Below are positions 35,170 to 39,211 of a DNA stretch of 39,211 nt, piece after piece; position 1 is the first letter of the stretch; each line of letters starts with the position of its first letter. Origin of the DNA: Purshia tridentata. Its lineage: Eukaryota; Streptophyta; Magnoliopsida; Rosales; Rosaceae. The notes below the pieces were generated by a model. That model had not been told where the DNA came from and made no database searches. It saw only the letters and a list, made by a program, of their open reading frames with translations. The position numbers and the translations under genes are program-made. The stretch is from NCBI GenBank assembly GCA_003254885.1, contig QANT01004864.1, forward strand, positions 1-39,211. Reading direction: 5' to 3'.

Positions 35170-38100
35170 ATGGGACCCATCAGAGGGTTCAAGAGGAAGA
35201 AGAAGGCTGAGAAGAAGGTTGACCAGAATGTGTTGGATGCTTCACTGAGTTCTCAACCCCAGCCCCTGGATTGGTGGGACGAGTTCTCTCAGAGAATTAC
35301 TGGTAGAAATATTCTCTGCTGCTTTGTGTTTCGCATTATCTCTTACTTAATTCGCTTGTTGGTTAATCTGTTCTGTCGGGTTGTTCTTTTTAATGATATG
35401 CATTGGTTTGGCTCTCAGTGGACATATCCGTTTTGGTGTTTATGAGGGGCATTAGTTGGATTTCTTTGTATTTGGACATGGGTCCAATGCAGTTTTCAAG
35501 AATTGGATTGATTTTCTATGTATGTTTGTTGTGACTGTGAATAAAGGATGACTTCTGCAAGTGGATTGCTGGTATATATTTTTACAATCTTACAGTTCTT
35601 AGCTTCTGTTGATTTGTGTTATCGAGCTTTAGTTTCTTCTACCCATTGATATTGTTCAGAGCAACATGAGATTATGAGGGAATTACATGTGGAGATTATG
35701 AGGGCATTACTTTAGGTTTTCTTTGTCTCAGGTGAAATCTAATGGCATGGTCCAGTTTTGCTTTCAACTATCAGATTGATTTTATGTGAATTATTTCCTT
35801 GAAATATAATGCATATCAGTAGCCTCTGTTAACAGTGTCCTCATTCATGATTCTGAAACCGTCAATTGCTTTATTTTCTTTGATGGTTGATGTATGTTAT
35901 CGGTCCTTTGTCGATTGCTTATTGTAATGTTTCTCTTAGCAGGCAATCCTCTTTCAGTGTTCATCAGACCATTAATTTGTTCTTTTAAGTATGCACTGAA
36001 GTTTAAGACAGGCTATATCCAGTTCTCAGTAATTAGATTGGATTCTAAATAATTTCCCATTTCTCCACTTTAACATTATTGTATGATGAGTGCTCTTCTT
36101 GGGATAAGATTGTGGTAATTACTTCATATATGCATTTTCCTTCCCTTCAGCCTTGCATATTTCTGTCTACCTCATAGTAGATACCTGGTGTCCTGGGTAT
36201 TTTTTTGTTTGTGTTCTGTTGTGTTAACTATAAAATTTTGTACAATGTGGTAATGGTTACAATATTGATTAGATTCAGGATAGCCTAATACATACTTTTT
36301 CTTGTAAGATTGGGATATTGTGGGTAACATATTGATATATTACTAGTATATATGTTCTCTTCTGATCAGTACTGCAAAAATTGAGAGGAACTGAATGGGC
36401 TGATTTGGAAAATAATTGTAGGCATCATGACATAGAAGCGAACAATAGCAGACAGAACAATCAGGCACTCATATTTTGCTTTAGTTATGTCTTAGATGAC
36501 ATGATCAGGTTTAGAAAGGGTGCCTCGTATTTTTATCTGATTAGTCTGAAGAGAAAATCAGATGATTTTATTCCCTTTATCTGCATATAATTTGAATCTA
36601 ATCTATTAGTTTCAATTCTGTTAACAAACATATCCTCATAGCTTTTGATTGCTTTAGGTATATTATTATTTAGTTTATAATGAATGGTTAACAGTTTTTT
36701 TTTATCTTTGTTCATCTAGATCATCTTAAAAGATTTATTCCTAGGTTCTATTCTGTGTTTTAAATTTACTTTGGACAACTAAGAAAAATCCTCCTCTCCC
36801 ATGTCTCTAAAATCTTTCTCATTCTTGAAATGCTTCTTTCTGGCATCACATACCTGCTGTTTAACTTAGGGTCTGCAGGCAATGGCCAAAAAAAAAAAAA
36901 TTAAGGGTCTGCGGGGCCCTGCTAGGCTGCTACTTACTATCTCTAGTATCTTCCGAATGATTTCTAACACTTCTAGGCCACATAATTCTTCTATTTAACC
37001 AACTAGTTATTCATTTAAATTTTTTTCAATCAATAGACCAGAAGAGTACTTTTTTCTTTCCAATGTCTCCAGTTTCTGGAAGAGGATGTGGGAGTTTTGT
37101 GGTGGAAACCCAAAATGTGCTCACTATGACCCCTAATAATTTGATTTATAGATTATCACATAAAAATTATTTCTACAATTAAGTATACTCAGAATATGAT
37201 TACAGTAGTCAATCTAATATAAAGAAATAAAATGAAACAAAGAGGACAGTGTTTCTTGAGTTTTGTCTTGGTACAAACTTTAATTTCTTTGCTTAGAAAT
37301 TATAGAAAAGGAATGATAAACACATTTTTTCTTTTTTCTTTTTTCTTTTTTTTGGAAAAAAGTGAACTTACTGCACTTCTGTGTACGTTTATTATGAAAT
37401 GAAAATATGCAGACTTCATACCAAAGAGAAAAAAAATGCAGACTTCTTATTTTTCAGTCTTCTCATATTTTAAATTAGATAGCTTTTTCTGCAGAGTATT
37501 TATTTCTTATCTGCTTCTCTTTGACAACTATTTATGGGTTCAAGGTTTTCAGGTCCACCTGTAAGTTGTAAAAATTAAAGACATAAGGTTTTGGTAGATT
37601 TGATTACACCGTATACCTGTAACCTGAAAGATTTCTGCATGCACTTAACAAAGTAATTATTAGTCAAAATAGTGACAGTTTTGAGTAGTTGTAGAAAATA
37701 ACTATTCATAACTCTAGAAATTTGAAATGACTTTATTATATTGTTGGGGGAGAAACTTAAATTTGCACTTGGAATGAGATACAGTTTTGCTACCCATATT
37801 TTGTTAATGCAACATAGTTCTCTTCTGTGGTAAGGAGTTCTAGTGTTCTATACTAAATTTTATTTACGGTTTTCTCATGTCTGAGTACAATTTAGACTTC
37901 ATATGCCATCCTTTCCTCTGAAGATAAGGTTGTCTTCTATGTTAAAACTCGAACTACTGTGATTAAATGCAAGCTGTCCTCTGTTGCAAAGGTCTCCCTA
38001 CTTTTTTGGCTTCTTCTATGGATATTGATGTCAAAGGTTCCAGACTTCACATTGATCAATGATTATATTCTTATTTCCTACTTTGTAGGGCCTTTATCTC

Positions 38101-39140
38101 AATCAAAATCAAAGAATACAACGACATTTGAATCTGTCTTCAAAATTTCGAGAAAGACATTCAGCTACATCTGTTCACTTGTAAAGGATGATCTGATGGC
38201 TAGGACCTCAAACTTCAGTTATCTAAATGGCAACCATTTGTCTCTAAATGACCAAGTTGCTGTCGCCCTCAGGAGGCTTAGCTCTGGTGAATCATTATCA
38301 AACATCGGCAACTCCTTTGGGATGAACCAGTCAACTGTTTCTCAAGTAACCTGGCGGTTTGTGGAAGCAATGGAAGAAAGAGGACTCCACCATCTTTCTT
38401 GGCCTACAATGCATGGTGAGATGGAAGAGATAATGTCCAAGTTTGAGAAAATTCGTGGCCTTCCAAATTGTTGTGGTGCAATTGACATCACGCACATCAT
38501 GATGACTCTGCCTACTGCAGACTCAGCAGATGATGTCTGGCTTGATCAAGAGGGAAACTGCAGCATGATCTTGCAGGCAATTGTTGACCCAGATATGAGA
38601 TTCCGTAACATAATTACTGGATGGCCAGGAAGTTTGAGTGATGAGCTTGTCCTTCGAAGTTCAGGTTTTTTCCAACTGTCTGAAGAGGGAAATTGTTTAA
38701 ACGGGAAGAAGATGGTACTTTCAGAAGGAACAGAAGTAAGAGAATACATTGTGGGAGATTCTGGATTTCCTCTTTTGCAGTGGCTTCTTACTCCTTACCA
38801 GGGAAGAGGTCTCGCGGACTATCAGTCTGAGTTTAATAAACGGCTTTCTGCAACCCAAATGGTGGCACGAAGGGCACTGGTAAGGTTGAAAGAGATGTGG
38901 AGGATAATTCAAGGAGTAATGTGGAAGCCTGACAAGCATAAGCTGCCAAGGATTATTCTTGTTTGCTGTATACTGCAGAATATAGTTATTGATATGGAGG
39001 ATGGGGTGCAAGATGAAATGCCGTTGTCGCATCATCATGATTCAGGTTATCGGCAACAAACTTGCGAATCTGCTGACAAGACTGCCTCTCATATGAGACA
39101 GAAGCTTTCTTTATACTTGTCTGGAAAATTGCCGCCCTAA
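35170..39140 (+). CDS. HARBI1-like (PIF/Harbinger transposase-derived) protein, ALP1-like
   Basis: Domesticated transposase; the relative ALP1 works with Polycomb complexes in Arabidopsis, but this subfamily's role is not known to me. Exons are 35170-35302 and 38089-39140, encoding 394 residues. The first exon gives a basic N-terminus (MGPIRGFKRKKKAEKKVD) and DWWDEFSQRITG. The second carries a helix-turn-helix region (VAVALRRLSSGESLSNIGNS, then FGMNQSTVSQVTWRFVEAME) and the DDE-4 endonuclease-like domain: CCGAIDITHI (Asp177), VVDPDMRF, GWPGSLSDELVL (Asp229), REYIVGDSGFPLL, MWRIIQGVMW and LPRIILVCCILQNIVIDMED. The position of the third catalytic Glu is Arg305 (VARRALVRLK), so nuclease activity is unlikely. 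There are no flanking terminal repeats and the gene sits in conserved synteny with PHIP1, so it is a host gene, not a resident transposon. The intervening 2786-bp intron is long. Confidence 0.93.
35303..38088 (+). other. Long intron of the HARBI1-like gene
   Basis: Runs from G|GTAGAAAT to CTTTGTAG|GG and is in phase (Gly codon split 1/2). It is AT-rich, with a poly-A tract near 36888-36900, a CTTTTTT-rich run at 37327-37354, and a short near-repeat of AGGGTCTGC on either side of the poly-A tract. No nested gene or complete transposon is visible. Confidence 0.7.
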
Positions 39141-39211
39141 AGAGACCCTTATTTTTAGGCTGATCAACCGTTGAGTCTTTGCCAGTTGACATTGGAAAGT
39201 TTCTTTTTGTT

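Noticed and set aside
37959-38088. Open frame extending the HARBI1-like second exon upstream
   Set aside because: The extra residues are hydrophobic and unlike the family; a TTTGTAG acceptor at 38088 joins in phase to the conserved exon at 35170-35302.
35170-39140. Active PIF/Harbinger transposon
   Set aside because: No terminal inverted repeats or target duplication, the catalytic Glu is missing, the gene has a long spliced intron, and it lies in conserved synteny.

Overview
This is plant nuclear DNA from a eudicot. Genes have many short introns bounded by GT-AG, intergenic DNA is AT-rich, and upstream regions carry TATA boxes, TGGGCC/GGCCCA (site II) and AAACCCT (telo-box) motifs. Every gene has a clear land-plant homologue. 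I cannot name the species; a woody rosid such as a Rosaceae member would fit, but that is a guess. I could support no organelle, bacterial, viral, CRISPR, tRNA or rRNA feature.

Layout: RPL23A (ribosomal protein uL23, +, 2509-3705); PPL1 (PsbP-like thylakoid lumen protein, -, 4423-6585); an ABCB6/ABCB20-type full ABC transporter (+, 10065-17521); PNSL1/PPL2 (PsbP-like lumenal subunit of chloroplast NDH, -, 18294-20075); a CrRLK1L malectin-like receptor kinase of the CURVY1 type (+, 21405-23930); a TIP1 tonoplast aquaporin (+, 25798-26994); an F-box/LRR protein (-, 27635-29145); PHIP1 (two RRMs plus a CCHC knuckle, +, 31151-33532); and a domesticated HARBI1-like transposase-derived protein (+, 35170-39140). 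I rebuilt the exons by hand from splice sites, reading frame and family sequence. Joined reading-frame lengths are multiples of three and close to the family lengths.

The genes do not form a pathway, although PPL1 and PNSL1 are sister thylakoid-lumen proteins. The gene order matters more. As I recall the Arabidopsis map, orthologues of this single block are split between two duplicated segments: RPL23aB, ABCB20, PPL1, PHIP1 and the HARBI1-like gene on chromosome 3, and CVY1, RPL23aA, PPL2 and ABCB6 on chromosome 2. The window looks like the unsplit arrangement, with PPL1 and PPL2 on either side of one ABCB gene.

The second theme is local tandem duplication. Two-copy duplications of roughly 56 to 250 bp sit in the RPL23A promoter, its 5'-UTR intron, across its stop codon, in the RPL23A/PPL1 gap, in the ABCB promoter and in the PHIP1 promoter. 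PHIP1 also has an in-frame 33-bp repeat. At the protein level, the ABC transporter has Arg in place of the Walker A Lys of its second nucleotide-binding domain, and the HARBI1-like protein lacks the third catalytic acidic residue. I found no convincing undescribed system; the value is in these structural details.
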